A stretch of 53,632 nucleotides of DNA from CAZSBG01 sp964605145 (GTDB lineage Bacteria; Zhuqueibacterota; Zhuqueibacteria; Thermofontimicrobiales; Thermofontimicrobiaceae), in NCBI GenBank assembly GCA_964605145.1, contig CAZSBG010000036.1, forward strand, positions 1 to 53,632, given 5' to 3'. Shown piece by piece: positions 8,311 to 18,078 of this stretch. Below the pieces are notes generated by a model. That model was given only the letters and a program-made list of their open reading frames with translations, was not told the DNA's origin and did no database searches. Within the stretch, counting starts at the first letter, position 1, and each line of letters begins with the position of its first letter. The translations under genes were made by a program, and so were the position numbers.

Positions 8311-9437
8311 TTCTCTCCTGTCGATTTGAATGCATAAACATTGTTATTTTCCGATGCACCGATAAGATAATCCCCCCAAATGACAGGCGATGTTCTGATT
8401 CGACCTTTTGTTTTATATTTCCAGAGTTCCGCACCAGTTTGTATATCCAGAACATAATAATGAAAATCAAGGGATCCAAAGACCACCTTTTTTTCCCATA
8501 TCAACGAACTGGTGCTGATTACGCTTTTGGCTTCGAATCTCCACCTCAATTCCCCTGTGAGTGGATTAAGGCAATAGACATGTGAATCAGTTGAACCAAA
8601 AATAACATTATCTTTCTCGACTGCGGCTGATTGCAAAATTTGTCCATTGGCAGCGAATGTCCATTTCAAGGTGCCATCATGAAGATCGAACGCGTAAAAC
8701 TTTTTATTGCTCGATCCGACGAAAACAGTTCCATTCATGATGGCCGGCACGGCAACGTTACTTGCACCTGTTTCGAATTTCCAAAGTATATCGCCGTCAA
8801 TTTTTTCGACGGCATAGATAAATCCATCGTCTGCGCCAAATATGATGATATTTTCCGACATTGCTGGTGATGAACGAATCTGATCATCGATTTTCGTCTG
8901 CCAAATCTTCACGCCGCTGTTTATGTCGTAAAGATCGATGTGATTGTAAAGCGCAGTGACAATTACGCTATTGCTGGATACAAGCGGTTCCGAGGAAATA
9001 TCGCCGGCATCAATTTTCCAGCGAAATTTTGACTTGATAAAGTCGTATTTGAACAGTGTATCATCTCCGTATCGTCTGGCGATTATCAGATTTGAGTCCG
9101 CTACTGCCAAAGTAGACGCCGCATCCATTTTAATATTTCCCAGTTTGTCACCGGATTCAATATCAAGTGCATAAACGCGGCCGTCTTTTGATCCCAAATA
9201 AACAATGCCATTCACTACAAAAATATACTTTTCAATGGCCGAGTTTGCTTTGAAATCCCAGACAAGTTCCAACGGTAATGATAATTCACCCGGGTAAAAA
9301 CTGGTTCGCGCAGGATTTCCGCCAAACATGGGCCAGTTCAGTGGCTCATCGACCAGATCAATTTTTTTTGCAACCTTAATCTTTGCACAAGAGATCAATA
9401 ATACCAGAATGAGAATTGGAGTAAGAATATATTTCAA
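8307..9437 (-). CDS. PQQ-like beta-propeller lipoprotein (BamB-like)
   Basis: Predicted lipoprotein: hydrophobic signal followed by a lipobox-like LLISC with Cys17. The rest is made of about seven repeats of the PQQ/quinoprotein propeller type, visible as YALDIESGDKLG, YDINSGVKIWQTKI, YAVEKIDGDILWKFETG, YAFDLHDGTLKWTFAANG, YCLNPLTGELRWRFEAKS and YVLDIQTGAELWKYKTKG. BamB, a scaffold of outer-membrane barrel assembly, has this architecture, as do many other envelope scaffolds; no PQQ-enzyme catalytic residues are evident. The upstream gene encodes a protein with an Omp85-type barrel, so a role in outer-membrane assembly or surface scaffolding is plausible but inferred. Gap to the upstream gene is 23 bases. 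Confidence 0.85.
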   Translation of the reverse strand: MKYILTPILILVLLISCAKIKVAKKIDLVDEPLNWPMFGGNPARTSFYPGELSLPLELVWDFKANSAIEKYIFVVNGIVYLGSKDGRVYALDIESGDKLGNIKMDAASTLAVADSNLIIARRYGDDTLFKYDFIKSKFRWKIDAGDISSEPLVSSNSVIVTALYNHIDLYDINSGVKIWQTKIDDQIRSSPAMSENIIIFGADDGFIYAVEKIDGDILWKFETGASNVAVPAIMNGTVFVGSSNKKFYAFDLHDGTLKWTFAANGQILQSAAVEKDNVIFGSTDSHVYCLNPLTGELRWRFEAKSVISTSSLIWEKKVVFGSLDFHYYVLDIQTGAELWKYKTKGRIRTSPVIWGDYLIGASENNNVYAFKSTGEK

Positions 9438-9460
9438 ATTCTACCTCAAAAATTTGTCAT

Positions 9461-12376
9461 TTAGAAATCCCAACCAAAAAAGAATTGCTGGAAAATACCT
9501 GAATGCATATCAAATTTATCAGGATTGAACAGGGCATTAGTATCATTCAGCGTGAATTTTTTGCCAAAATCATAGCGAAGCACAAGTATACCTCCGATTC
9601 GGAATCGTATGCCCAGACCAACGCTCCCCAGTACAGAATTTAGATGATCGTCCCAGGCATTGCCAAAATCGACAAAGCTTGCCCCTCGAATCGCGCTGAA
9701 TCCCATGCCTCCAAACGGAAAGTTGACGACGAACCGATCGATAAACGGGAAGCGAAGTTCATTATTGATCAGGAACAATTTCTTGCCCCAGATCGACCAT
9801 CGTTTGTAACCTCGCAGACTCCAGCTTCCCCCCATGTAAAAGCGAAGGGCTTCTTTTCCGTGATTGTACTGAGTCATAGCCCGAACTGCATAGGTCGTTC
9901 GTCGTGATAAACGAAAATATTTTCTGGCATCAAAAATTATCGTGTAAAAATTTACGTTGGAATGCTTCACGTCCACAGTATTGCCAAGCGTAATATTGAT
10001 TCGCTCACCATCCATTGGACCGGAAGGTCCCCAAAGGGAATTATCTTTGATATAGCTGATAAAATTTGAAACCAGCAACGCTTTTCGACTCGTGTCAAAT
10101 CCAAAACGCTCTTTGTATGACTGCCTGATATTTATACTTCCCTCAATTCGCTGAAATACGGATAATGGATAGCTGACCGAACCAAAACCGCCGTAGCGCC
10201 TTTCATAAAAGAATCCATCATAATAGTTGAAATATCTGCCTGCAAAATGATAGAGCCCCAAGGCATAGTTCGTTCGTCGTGATAGATCCACTCTTGAAAT
10301 TGCCACATTGAAGCTTTCGAGAAATTCCGACCTGGTCTGGGCATTGTTATAAACCAGGAAATGATATTGATAATTTCCCAACATATCGCTCATTGCCAGT
10401 TGAGCTCCGCCGGATGTGCCGTATATTGGATCTTGCATGACCTGGCTTTGTGCCACATCCAGATTAAACTTCGGGCGATAGCGATTGGATGAGACAACTG
10501 AACCTGAATGAAGCTTGTTTGGCTTCCAGAATGAAGTTACCGTACTGATTGAATCTCGCTGTACGACCTGAGAGGAATCGAAGCGGCTCGTGATTCCATC
10601 AAGCATCTGAATTTGATAGGAAAACTTTTCGAAAGCGGTGAACAAAATTTTGTTATCATCAGTCCACTCAGGATCGTGAGCACCAGTGGTAAAGTTAGTA
10701 ATTTTTCTCACTTCCTGCTCATCCTGCGCAAGTGAAAATGGTGGCATGCCAGTCGTTGTAGCGGCAATTGTATGAGTCGTTGCCAGGTATTGCTTTCGCA
10801 TGCCCGGATTATTTTCAATGAGCCAGATATTATAGGCGCCATCCCTGTCCGATGTAAAAGCGAGAAAACGGTTGTCCGCAGAAATAGATGGAGAATGATC
10901 ATTTTGTGGTCCAAATGTGATGTAACTTAAATCGCCGGTGAGTATGTCGTAGCTGAAAAGGTTGTAATAGCTTTCCGATTCAATCATTGTCCGATCTGAG
11001 CTGAAATAAATGTACTGGCCATTTTTGTCCCACACCGGGTCACGATCATCATAAAAATCGTTAGTCAGTCGTTCAAGTTGACCACTCTCAATATCAACGA
11101 CGCAAATATCGCTTTTTCCGGAAAAACTGATTCCGGTAAATGCAAGCTTTTTATTATCCGAAGACCATGATGGAGAAAAGAGCGTAATGACTTCTTCAAA
11201 TTTGAAACGGTTGATTAATTCATCGGTAGATAAATCATGCAGATAGATAACATCGCTATTTCCGCTCTTGGAAACAAAGGCCATTACACCGTCTTCATTG
11301 ACATCAATTTTGCTCTGCAGAATATGAAAGGATTCAAAATCGTTGGTCCTCTCCCCTTTTATGACCACATCAACGGACTTTTCCTTGGGCAGTTTTTTTT
11401 CAGGAATGGGCATTTTATAAATATTCGAATAGCCCGTCCGATTCGAAACGAATGCGATATACTCCTCACCATTATGCCGAAAATAGGCAGGTTTCGTATT
11501 AATTCCCTGGTAGGTTATTTGCCTGGCAACCATTTCCGGAAAATCATTCTCCGCCATAATGGGATAATGTTTTTTTTTCAGAGAGTAAATCCACTCCCGA
11601 TCGAACTCTTTATAATTCTTTCCCAATGTTAATTTCATCACATTGGAAAAATTTTCATCTTTCCATGCATTTTCAATCAACAGCAGAATTTTTTCTTCAC
11701 CATAATTGTCCGCTATAAATTTCAATATCGCCTGGCCCTCCTTGTACATCAAGAACGAACCATAAATTGCAAACATCTGTTCAAGGGGAACGAGGTAGCC
11801 GTTCAAAATTGCATCCTTTATGAACATATCTGCCTCCTCGTTCCAGCCGGCAGACCAGTATTCGGCTAATCCCTCAATATACCATAAAGGCAGGCCCGGA
11901 TAGTGCACTTTTCGATGATCTTTCAGAATCCGATAGTGCTTGCTATGAGTGAACACATGGATGAGTTCGTGGCGGATTACACGTTCAAAATCTGAAATCG
12001 AACCATTGAATGGCACAACAACCCTGCCCTTAATGAACTCAAAAAAACCACCGACACCTTCAGGTAACACATAAGGAATTGTGTTAGTTTGTTGAAAATG
12101 TGAGTGATTTGAGTAAAATATTAGCGGAACACGCCGATTAATATTATGATTGAATTTATCTTCCAGAAATGTATAGGTTTCTTCAGCAGATGCAGCGCCA
12201 ATTTCTGCCAGTTCTTCCATTTCTGGATAAAAGTAAATATCGAAATGTTCAGTTTTCAAAATATGCCAGGTGAAATTGTTGTACTGAACTTTATTTCTTC
12301 CAAAATAATATTGGCCAATGGCCGGCGTTGCAAATAAATAAATAACGAATAAAGTGAGTGATAATCTTCTAAACAT
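9461..12376 (-). CDS. Peptidase-MA-like zinc metalloprotease fused to a TolB-like propeller and an Omp85-type barrel
   Basis: Three-part envelope protein of 971 residues. After a signal peptide (about 1-21, ...PAIGQ) comes a gluzincin-type domain with HELIH at 136-140 and the third ligand Glu168 in YIEGLAEYW. The middle (about 270-620) is a TolB/WD40-like propeller with blades such as FVSNRTGYSNIY, FTGISFSGKSDICVVD, YFSSDR and FTSDRDGAYNIW. The last 330 residues look like a surface-antigen/BamA barrel with aromatic beta-strands and a glycine-rich GGSWSLRGYKRW segment. I placed the start at 12376 because MFRRLSLTLFVIYLF begins a signal peptide and GAGGGG lies just upstream; the frame stays open 34 codons further. 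First gene of the 12376-7507 operon. Specific role unknown. Confidence 0.85.
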   Translation of the reverse strand: MFRRLSLTLFVIYLFATPAIGQYYFGRNKVQYNNFTWHILKTEHFDIYFYPEMEELAEIGAASAEETYTFLEDKFNHNINRRVPLIFYSNHSHFQQTNTIPYVLPEGVGGFFEFIKGRVVVPFNGSISDFERVIRHELIHVFTHSKHYRILKDHRKVHYPGLPLWYIEGLAEYWSAGWNEEADMFIKDAILNGYLVPLEQMFAIYGSFLMYKEGQAILKFIADNYGEEKILLLIENAWKDENFSNVMKLTLGKNYKEFDREWIYSLKKKHYPIMAENDFPEMVARQITYQGINTKPAYFRHNGEEYIAFVSNRTGYSNIYKMPIPEKKLPKEKSVDVVIKGERTNDFESFHILQSKIDVNEDGVMAFVSKSGNSDVIYLHDLSTDELINRFKFEEVITLFSPSWSSDNKKLAFTGISFSGKSDICVVDIESGQLERLTNDFYDDRDPVWDKNGQYIYFSSDRTMIESESYYNLFSYDILTGDLSYITFGPQNDHSPSISADNRFLAFTSDRDGAYNIWLIENNPGMRKQYLATTHTIAATTTGMPPFSLAQDEQEVRKITNFTTGAHDPEWTDDNKILFTAFEKFSYQIQMLDGITSRFDSSQVVQRDSISTVTSFWKPNKLHSGSVVSSNRYRPKFNLDVAQSQVMQDPIYGTSGGAQLAMSDMLGNYQYHFLVYNNAQTRSEFLESFNVAISRVDLSRRTNYALGLYHFAGRYFNYYDGFFYERRYGGFGSVSYPLSVFQRIEGSINIRQSYKERFGFDTSRKALLVSNFISYIKDNSLWGPSGPMDGERINITLGNTVDVKHSNVNFYTIIFDARKYFRLSRRTTYAVRAMTQYNHGKEALRFYMGGSWSLRGYKRWSIWGKKLFLINNELRFPFIDRFVVNFPFGGMGFSAIRGASFVDFGNAWDDHLNSVLGSVGLGIRFRIGGILVLRYDFGKKFTLNDTNALFNPDKFDMHSGIFQQFFFGWDF

Positions 12377-12615
12377 AATCCCCTCATTACAATAAAACAT
12401 TCGCCTCATGCTGTTCGTAAAACGAAGTACCGATTTATCTTTTTTCAGGAAAATGCAATGTAGTTTTAAAATAATCAACTGAATTTAAGCATATCAATAA
12501 AAGAATTATATTATATAAACTTACCATGAATAGCAATTGTTCAATTTATAAGAAAAATCAGTTCAAATCAAGTTAAATTTTTAATATTTTCTTTCACATC
12601 ATCATATAACTTACG

Positions 12616-13905
12616 ATGAAATATAAATTTAGAATCATACCTAAACTTCTCGTGCTTCCTTTTAGCTCGATTATTCTGTTTTTGTTGTTTTTTCGAGTGT
12701 TGAATTTTGCCCTGTTCACAAGCGCGATTATTCCACTTTTTCTTCTGACAGTTTTTCTGTATCTGAAAATTGATTTTATTTACAAAGCTGATCTTTTTTC
12801 GTCATCAGAAAATCAACATAAAGAAGAAAGCGCTTTAAACGATAACCTGCGGAAAGTAACTCGTAAACTAAGAAAGCAGATTTATGATTTACATAACCTT
12901 TTCGAGATATCGGTAAATCTGACCTCTATTCTGGAGCCGAAACAGTTAATAAGCAGTCTCTTGCCTTCTTTGGTTGGCCAATTACAAACTTCGGGCGCGC
13001 TTGTATTTCTGCCCAATGGAAACGATGAAAAACTCATTTATCCTTTCAATTATAAGGGATTTTCAAAAAAGCAAATATCAAAATTTGAAATTTCTTTGGA
13101 AAATCCAATATTCAAAATATTTGAAAAAGAAAAGGTAGCGCTGGACCTGCACAAAATTGATGAAGACCTTTTGGATGATCATTTTCGCGCCTTAATTTCC
13201 AGCGATGTTCGTTTAATTGCGCCTCTTTTCCATAAATCTAAGGTAAAAGGCTTAATCGCACTGACCGGCAAAATTCATAATAAAGAATTCAGTCAGTCTG
13301 ATAAAGAAATGTTTACGCTTTTTTCTAATTTGATATCTGTAGCATTTTCTAATGCCATTCTTTACAAAGAACTCGAAACAATTTCAGTGACTGATGAAAT
13401 GACCGGACTTTATAACTATCGGTTCTTTCGAAAACAGTTTGAGGATGAAATGTCTCGGGCAAGGCGATTCAGGCATCTGTTATCATTAATAATTTTTGAT
13501 GTGGATCAGTTCAAAAATTACAATGATACGTTCGGCCATCCTGCCGGGGATGAAATTTTGAAACGTATCTCAAAATTGCTCAAATCGACCATTCGTCAGT
13601 CTGACATTGCTGCACGCTATGGAGGAGAAGAATTTTGCATCATTCTGCCTGAAGAAGATATGGAGGGCGCGATATGTTTTGCTGAACGATTTCGGAAAAA
13701 AATTGAAAATTATCCTTTTCCAAATGAACATGTGCAGCCCGGGGGAAAACTCACTATCAGCATAGGCATATCATCCTTTCCCAAACATGCGGATGAGGTT
13801 CAGGAATTGATCAACAAAGCAGATGCTGCGTTGTATAAAGCCAAACACAAAGGCAGGAATCAAATTTGCATGTATGAGGCAGAAATGGACACTGAAAATA
13901 AGTAA
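12616..13905 (+). CDS. Membrane GAF-GGDEF diguanylate cyclase
   Basis: Predicted c-di-GMP synthase. Two membrane helices (about 10-30 and 33-52) form a hairpin with almost no periplasmic loop; a short coiled coil leads to a GAF-like domain (about 95-250) and a GGDEF domain (about 258-425). The active-site motif is GGEEF at 336-340 (a functional variant), preceded by the inhibitory I-site RQSD at 327-330 with the standard five-residue spacing, so product feedback is expected. The metal Asp in FDVDQFK and the FGHPAGDE block are intact. It is divergent from the envelope operon, sharing a 239-base upstream region. No phosphodiesterase or c-di-GMP effector is nearby. Confidence 0.92.
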   Translation: MKYKFRIIPKLLVLPFSSIILFLLFFRVLNFALFTSAIIPLFLLTVFLYLKIDFIYKADLFSSSENQHKEESALNDNLRKVTRKLRKQIYDLHNLFEISVNLTSILEPKQLISSLLPSLVGQLQTSGALVFLPNGNDEKLIYPFNYKGFSKKQISKFEISLENPIFKIFEKEKVALDLHKIDEDLLDDHFRALISSDVRLIAPLFHKSKVKGLIALTGKIHNKEFSQSDKEMFTLFSNLISVAFSNAILYKELETISVTDEMTGLYNYRFFRKQFEDEMSRARRFRHLLSLIIFDVDQFKNYNDTFGHPAGDEILKRISKLLKSTIRQSDIAARYGGEEFCIILPEEDMEGAICFAERFRKKIENYPFPNEHVQPGGKLTISIGISSFPKHADEVQELINKADAALYKAKHKGRNQICMYEAEMDTENK

Positions 13906-14570
13906 AATCCATCCCCATTGTAAAGTCCCTTCGATTTCTAACTTTCCCCGCTAACCTTTCCAATGCTTGCAAATCACATGGCATTAATGCATTCCCCTCC
14001 TTAACTGATATACACTAAAGAGAAATAATTATCTAATTCTCAGTCATTTAAAATTATAAAAATGAATTGATTTCTTGTTGAATTATTACTTGACTGGAAA
14101 TATAATTATGTTTATATTTACTATTCTGGAAAATAGACAAATTCGAGGAATTATTCGTGGTCCCTCCATCTCCCGTTTCAGTAAATTTATTTTTCAAATT
14201 GTTGATTACACAGTTTAAATCATCTTTCATATTAATTTTTTATAGATCATCAAAATTTGTCTTTATCCTGGATTATTCATTGTAATGCATTAAGGAATCC
14301 AGATAGCCTGAATGGTGCTTAATTCCGAATTCATTATCTCTAACTTTGTTAAATTTCATATATCTGATTAATTATATTAATAACATAAAGTTAAACATTT
14401 TTTCAATGAAATTTGTGAATAATTCAGGTTATAAAAAAATTGCTCAAATTTAAGATCACTTTTATTAATGAGATTGTTGTATCCTCGATAAATCTACGTG
14501 ATATGTTTCTAATCCAGTCACATCGCTTATTTCGCCATTCTGCATTTCATTTTTTCATTGTGGAGCCTGT
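13906..14570. other. AT-rich intergenic region holding an inverted copy of the hairpin repeat
   Basis: The 665 bases contain no credible coding region. Contents: repeat copy C at 14265-14315 and a half-unit at about 14414-14431 (GTGAATAATTCAGGTT) that matches the right end of copies A and B. GGAG about 10 bases before the ATG at 14571 serves the next gene. No clear terminator for the diguanylate cyclase gene was found. Confidence 0.6.
14265..14315 (-). repeat. Dispersed hairpin repeat, copy C (inverted)
   Basis: The reverse complement matches copy A (1-51) at 49 of 51 positions, including the head CCATTCAGG, the loop core TTAATGCATTACAATGAAT and the AATCCAGG arm. One of the changes turns a C-G stem pair into U-G, which keeps pairing; the other opens the outermost pair. 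It lies in the intergenic region before the phospholipase D-like gene. Confidence 0.8.
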
Positions 14571-16925
14571 ATGTTAAAAAGATTCAGAATATTGATTTTT
14601 GTTTTATTTATCTTCATCAACCAGGCTATTATTGCCCAGACTGTTGATATTATTAATTTACACGATAACAATTCCTCTGGCGAACCCAATCTACTTGACC
14701 AACTTGTGACTGTCAGCGGTGAAGTGACTGTGTCCAGTCAACTTGGGATAGTTGCTTCGATACAGGATTCCACAGGTGGTGTGATGGTGTATGATGGGCC
14801 ATTTGCGAACAACGTTGCTATCGGCGACAATGTCGTTATTTCAGGTACAGTGTCTCAGTATCGCGGTTTAACCGAACTTACCGGTGTAACCATCCTTTCG
14901 CAAACGCCTTCTCAACCGAAAATTACGCCGCAAATTATAACGTGCAGCGATATAGCAAACGAAGGCGCAGGCGGCATTGAAAATTTTGAAGGCGAACTGG
15001 TGAGAATTAACAATGTGACTGTTTCGACCACCACCTGGGGTGCAAACAGCAATTACACGCTCAGCGATGCAACCGGCTCGTGCACAATACGTATCGATGA
15101 CGAATGCAACATAGCCAATACATCTGCGCCCTCAGGTGAATTCGATGTGATCGGCGTAGTTTCGCAATATGATTACTCTCCGCCTTACACGAGTGGCTAC
15201 CAATTGATGCCTCGGTTCCTGGACGACATTATCTGGCTTTCCGGGATTCGGATCATCGGCAATTCAGTCGTTGATAATATTACGCCGTATTCATTGTCAA
15301 TTCTCTGGGAAACAGATATCCCTTCGAATTCCATTCTCATTTTCGGTCTCACAGAAAATTATGAATTGGACACACTCAGAGTCGACGAATCCGTTACTAA
15401 CCATACAATTGAAATGAGCGGTCTGACTCCGGCCACTGTCTATCATGTCAAAGTTGGCTCATCGGATGGGTCTGAACAGTTTTTTTCCGGCGATCAGGTC
15501 GTCATCACTGCATCCGATCCGAGTTCAACCGGGAAAATCAATGTGTATTTCAATCAGTCTGTGGAGCCCTTTTACGCGGATTCAGTCGAAGCGACGAGTG
15601 ATTTGAACCTTCTGTCAAAATTGATTCAGCGTGTGAATGATGCAAAATATTCCATTGACTTCTGCTTTTACAACGTCACCCAGGAAGAAGCATCCCAGGT
15701 GCTCATTGGCGCGCATCAACGGGGTGTGAAAGTTCGCGTCATCACTGAAAGTGACCATGTCGATCAATACCCGATTCAGATGTTGAAAAATGCCGGCATT
15801 CCGGTGATCGATGACAAATTTGGCAATAATGGTGGTTCCGGCTATATGCACAATAAATTTATGATCGTGGACCATCGGGACGATAGTTCTTTCTCTGACG
15901 ATTGGGTCTGGACTGGTTCATACAATATCTCTTTTAGTGCAACCTACAATAATGCAGAGAACGTCATTGAAATTCAGGATCAGGCGCTGGCAGCGTGCTA
16001 TACCATGGAATTCAATGAAATGTGGGGCAGTTCCGATGACAGTCCCGATGCATCCAATTCTCTGTTTGGCTCAACGAAAACACCGAATACCCCCCACTAT
16101 TTCAATATCAATGGTGTGGAAGTTATGCAGGTCATGAGTCCTGCTGATGGAGGAGTCAATTACATCGTAAATGAGATTGAACAAGCACAGAGTTCCATTT
16201 ATTTCTGTATTTATAGTTTCACTCAAAATCTCATTGCAGATGCCATGCGCGAGAAATGGTACAATGTCAGCAATTTCAAAGTCAAGGGCGTTTTTGATTC
16301 TCCCGGCAAACACTACGATAACTATAGCGGAACAGGAACTTATCCCTGGAATCCGCCGGCTGATGTTGTTCTGGAAAATGAAGCCGGATTATTACATCAC
16401 AAATATCTAATTATAGATGCAAACGGCGGCCCCGGTGATCCCGTGGTTATCAGTGGGTCGTACAACTGGAGCCTTTCAGCCGAAAACAGCAATGATGAAA
16501 ATTTCCTTATTTTCAAAAACAAGGCAATCGCAAATTTGTATTTCCAGGAATTTGCGGCTCGCTATCATAATGCCGGTGGCAGCGATTTTCTCACTTACAC
16601 TCCAATTCAGGATGAAGAAACGCACACTTTGCCTGAGAATGTTTCTCTGTCCCAAAATTTCCCCAATCCATTCAACAGCTCGACACAAATTCGATTCACT
16701 GTTCCATACAATCTAAATAATAATCAAGTCGCTTTAAAAATATTCAACCTCAACGGACAGATCGTCGCTTCAGTCATCGAAAAAAAACTTGCCGCAGGCA
16801 GTTACGAGGTTCAATGGGACGGAATGGATATTTTCGGAAGCAAGGCAGCCTCAGGTGTTTATTTATATCAATTGAAGATCGGAACCAAATATTCAACAAC
16901 GAAGAAAATGATAATGATAGAATAA
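14571..16925 (+). CDS. Secreted phospholipase D-like protein with OB-fold, fibronectin-like and type IX sorting domains
   Basis: Secreted phosphodiesterase-like protein. Signal peptide (about 1-22), a nucleic-acid-type OB-fold region (about 25-215), a fibronectin III-like stretch (about 225-315), then two phospholipase D halves with the paired HKD motifs: His427-Lys429-Asp434 in HNKFMIVD and His609-Lys611-Asp616 in HHKYLIID, each followed by a GSYN element as usual. The last 90 residues (from NFPNPFN to the end) are a type IX sorting domain with a GVYLYQL strand, normally cleaved after outer-membrane export. The substrate could be DNA or phospholipid; the OB-like domain leans toward nucleic acid, and such proteins are often labelled extracellular nucleases. 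Both catalytic halves look intact. The next gene starts 34 bases downstream. Confidence 0.88.
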   Translation: MLKRFRILIFVLFIFINQAIIAQTVDIINLHDNNSSGEPNLLDQLVTVSGEVTVSSQLGIVASIQDSTGGVMVYDGPFANNVAIGDNVVISGTVSQYRGLTELTGVTILSQTPSQPKITPQIITCSDIANEGAGGIENFEGELVRINNVTVSTTTWGANSNYTLSDATGSCTIRIDDECNIANTSAPSGEFDVIGVVSQYDYSPPYTSGYQLMPRFLDDIIWLSGIRIIGNSVVDNITPYSLSILWETDIPSNSILIFGLTENYELDTLRVDESVTNHTIEMSGLTPATVYHVKVGSSDGSEQFFSGDQVVITASDPSSTGKINVYFNQSVEPFYADSVEATSDLNLLSKLIQRVNDAKYSIDFCFYNVTQEEASQVLIGAHQRGVKVRVITESDHVDQYPIQMLKNAGIPVIDDKFGNNGGSGYMHNKFMIVDHRDDSSFSDDWVWTGSYNISFSATYNNAENVIEIQDQALAACYTMEFNEMWGSSDDSPDASNSLFGSTKTPNTPHYFNINGVEVMQVMSPADGGVNYIVNEIEQAQSSIYFCIYSFTQNLIADAMREKWYNVSNFKVKGVFDSPGKHYDNYSGTGTYPWNPPADVVLENEAGLLHHKYLIIDANGGPGDPVVISGSYNWSLSAENSNDENFLIFKNKAIANLYFQEFAARYHNAGGSDFLTYTPIQDEETHTLPENVSLSQNFPNPFNSSTQIRFTVPYNLNNNQVALKIFNLNGQIVASVIEKKLAAGSYEVQWDGMDIFGSKAASGVYLYQLKIGTKYSTTKKMIMIE

Positions 16926-16959
16926 ATGATATACATGTAAAAACAAGGAGAATTTCTTT

Positions 16960-18003
16960 ATGCCCGATGGAAATATGAAAGCTGTAATTAAAAGGAAACC
17001 TGGTCCTGGCGCTGAATTATCTGAATTTCCTATCCCGAAACCGGGATTGGGTGAAGTACTGGTTCGTGTTAAAGTGACATCTATTTGTGGTTCTGATTTG
17101 CATATTTACAACTGGAATTCATGGGCAGAACAACATGTAAAACCACCTCAAATTATGGGGCATGAACTTGCCGGCGAAGTCGTTGAAGCAGGCAAGGGCG
17201 TTACGTCTCTCAAAAAGGGAGATTTTATTTCGGCGGAAACGCATATCCCCTGTGGATACTGCAAACAATGCAGGACTGGAAATCAGCATATCTGCAAAAA
17301 TCTGAAGATACTGGGTGTCGACACCAACGGATCCTTTGCTGAATATATATCGATTCCTGAAGTGGTTGCCTGGAAAAACGATCCATCTATTCCCCACCAA
17401 TTTGCTTCTGTACAGGAGCCGCTGGGAAATGCCATCGACACGGTGCTCAGTGAAAGCGTGTCAGGAAAAACTGTCGCCATTATCGGCGCAGGTCCCATTG
17501 GCATGCTGGCGGTTGGCGTCGCGCGCATTTCCGGCGCAACCGATATTTTTGTTACGGATGTGAACGATTATCGACTGGATATTGCACGCAAAATGGGCGC
17601 GACATTAACTTTGAATCCTCAAAAGACTGATGTTGTCAGCGAAATCAGAGAGGCAACTAACGGCGATGGTGTGGATGTGGTGCTGGAGATGTCGGGCAAC
17701 GCGGCAGCATTGAACCAGGGGTGCGAACTTTTAACGGCCGGTGGGCGGATCTCGCTCCTGGGAGTTTTCGATAATCCGGTCACTATTGAGTTAAATAATT
17801 TGATCATTTTCAAGGGAATCCGGGTGTATGGCATTACAGGAAGAAAAATGTTTTCCACGTGGTACAAAGCAGCCAATTTTCTTAAATCAAATACACTCGA
17901 CCTAAACCCTGTCATTACCCATACAATGAATCTTGAAGAATTTGAAAAAGGTTTTGAATTGATGACATCAGGAATGTGTGGCAAAATAGTCATGTCCGTA
18001 TAA
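16960..18003 (+). CDS. tdh: L-threonine 3-dehydrogenase
   Basis: Zinc-dependent medium-chain dehydrogenase that oxidises L-threonine to 2-amino-3-ketobutyrate with NAD. Seen: catalytic zinc site starting with Cys in SICGSDLHIYNW, GHE in IMGHELAGEV, structural zinc cysteines in CGYCKQCRTGNQHIC, the NAD loop IGAGPIGMLA, and the YGITGRKMF and W-Y segment typical of Tdh. Length 347 is standard. AAGGAG lies 9 bases before the ATG. Its metabolic partner KBL is encoded at 20606-21853 in the same direction, but the two are separated by AcpS, an acetyl-CoA synthetase and an acyl carrier protein, which is not the usual tdh-kbl arrangement. Confidence 0.92.
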   Translation: MPDGNMKAVIKRKPGPGAELSEFPIPKPGLGEVLVRVKVTSICGSDLHIYNWNSWAEQHVKPPQIMGHELAGEVVEAGKGVTSLKKGDFISAETHIPCGYCKQCRTGNQHICKNLKILGVDTNGSFAEYISIPEVVAWKNDPSIPHQFASVQEPLGNAIDTVLSESVSGKTVAIIGAGPIGMLAVGVARISGATDIFVTDVNDYRLDIARKMGATLTLNPQKTDVVSEIREATNGDGVDVVLEMSGNAAALNQGCELLTAGGRISLLGVFDNPVTIELNNLIIFKGIRVYGITGRKMFSTWYKAANFLKSNTLDLNPVITHTMNLEEFEKGFELMTSGMCGKIVMSV

Positions 18004-18078
18004 AAATTTCTTTTATTCCAATTCATCCAAAAATTATTGTTCACGTTGAATTGGATTTTCGTCTTGTAAAGGAAAAAA

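Noticed and set aside
11237..11632. A 131-codon plus-strand frame inside the metalloprotease-propeller-barrel gene
   Set aside because: Antisense shadow of a conserved multi-domain protein.
12377..12478. Longer N-terminus (34 more codons) for the metalloprotease-propeller-barrel protein
   Set aside because: The extension would bury the signal peptide, and a strong ribosome site lies directly before the internal ATG at 12376.
1..14315. A 14-kb composite transposon bounded by inverted repeat copies A and C
   Set aside because: Copy B lies in the same orientation 176 bases from copy A, no transposase is inside, and the enclosed genes are ordinary core functions; a dispersed repeat explains the pattern better.
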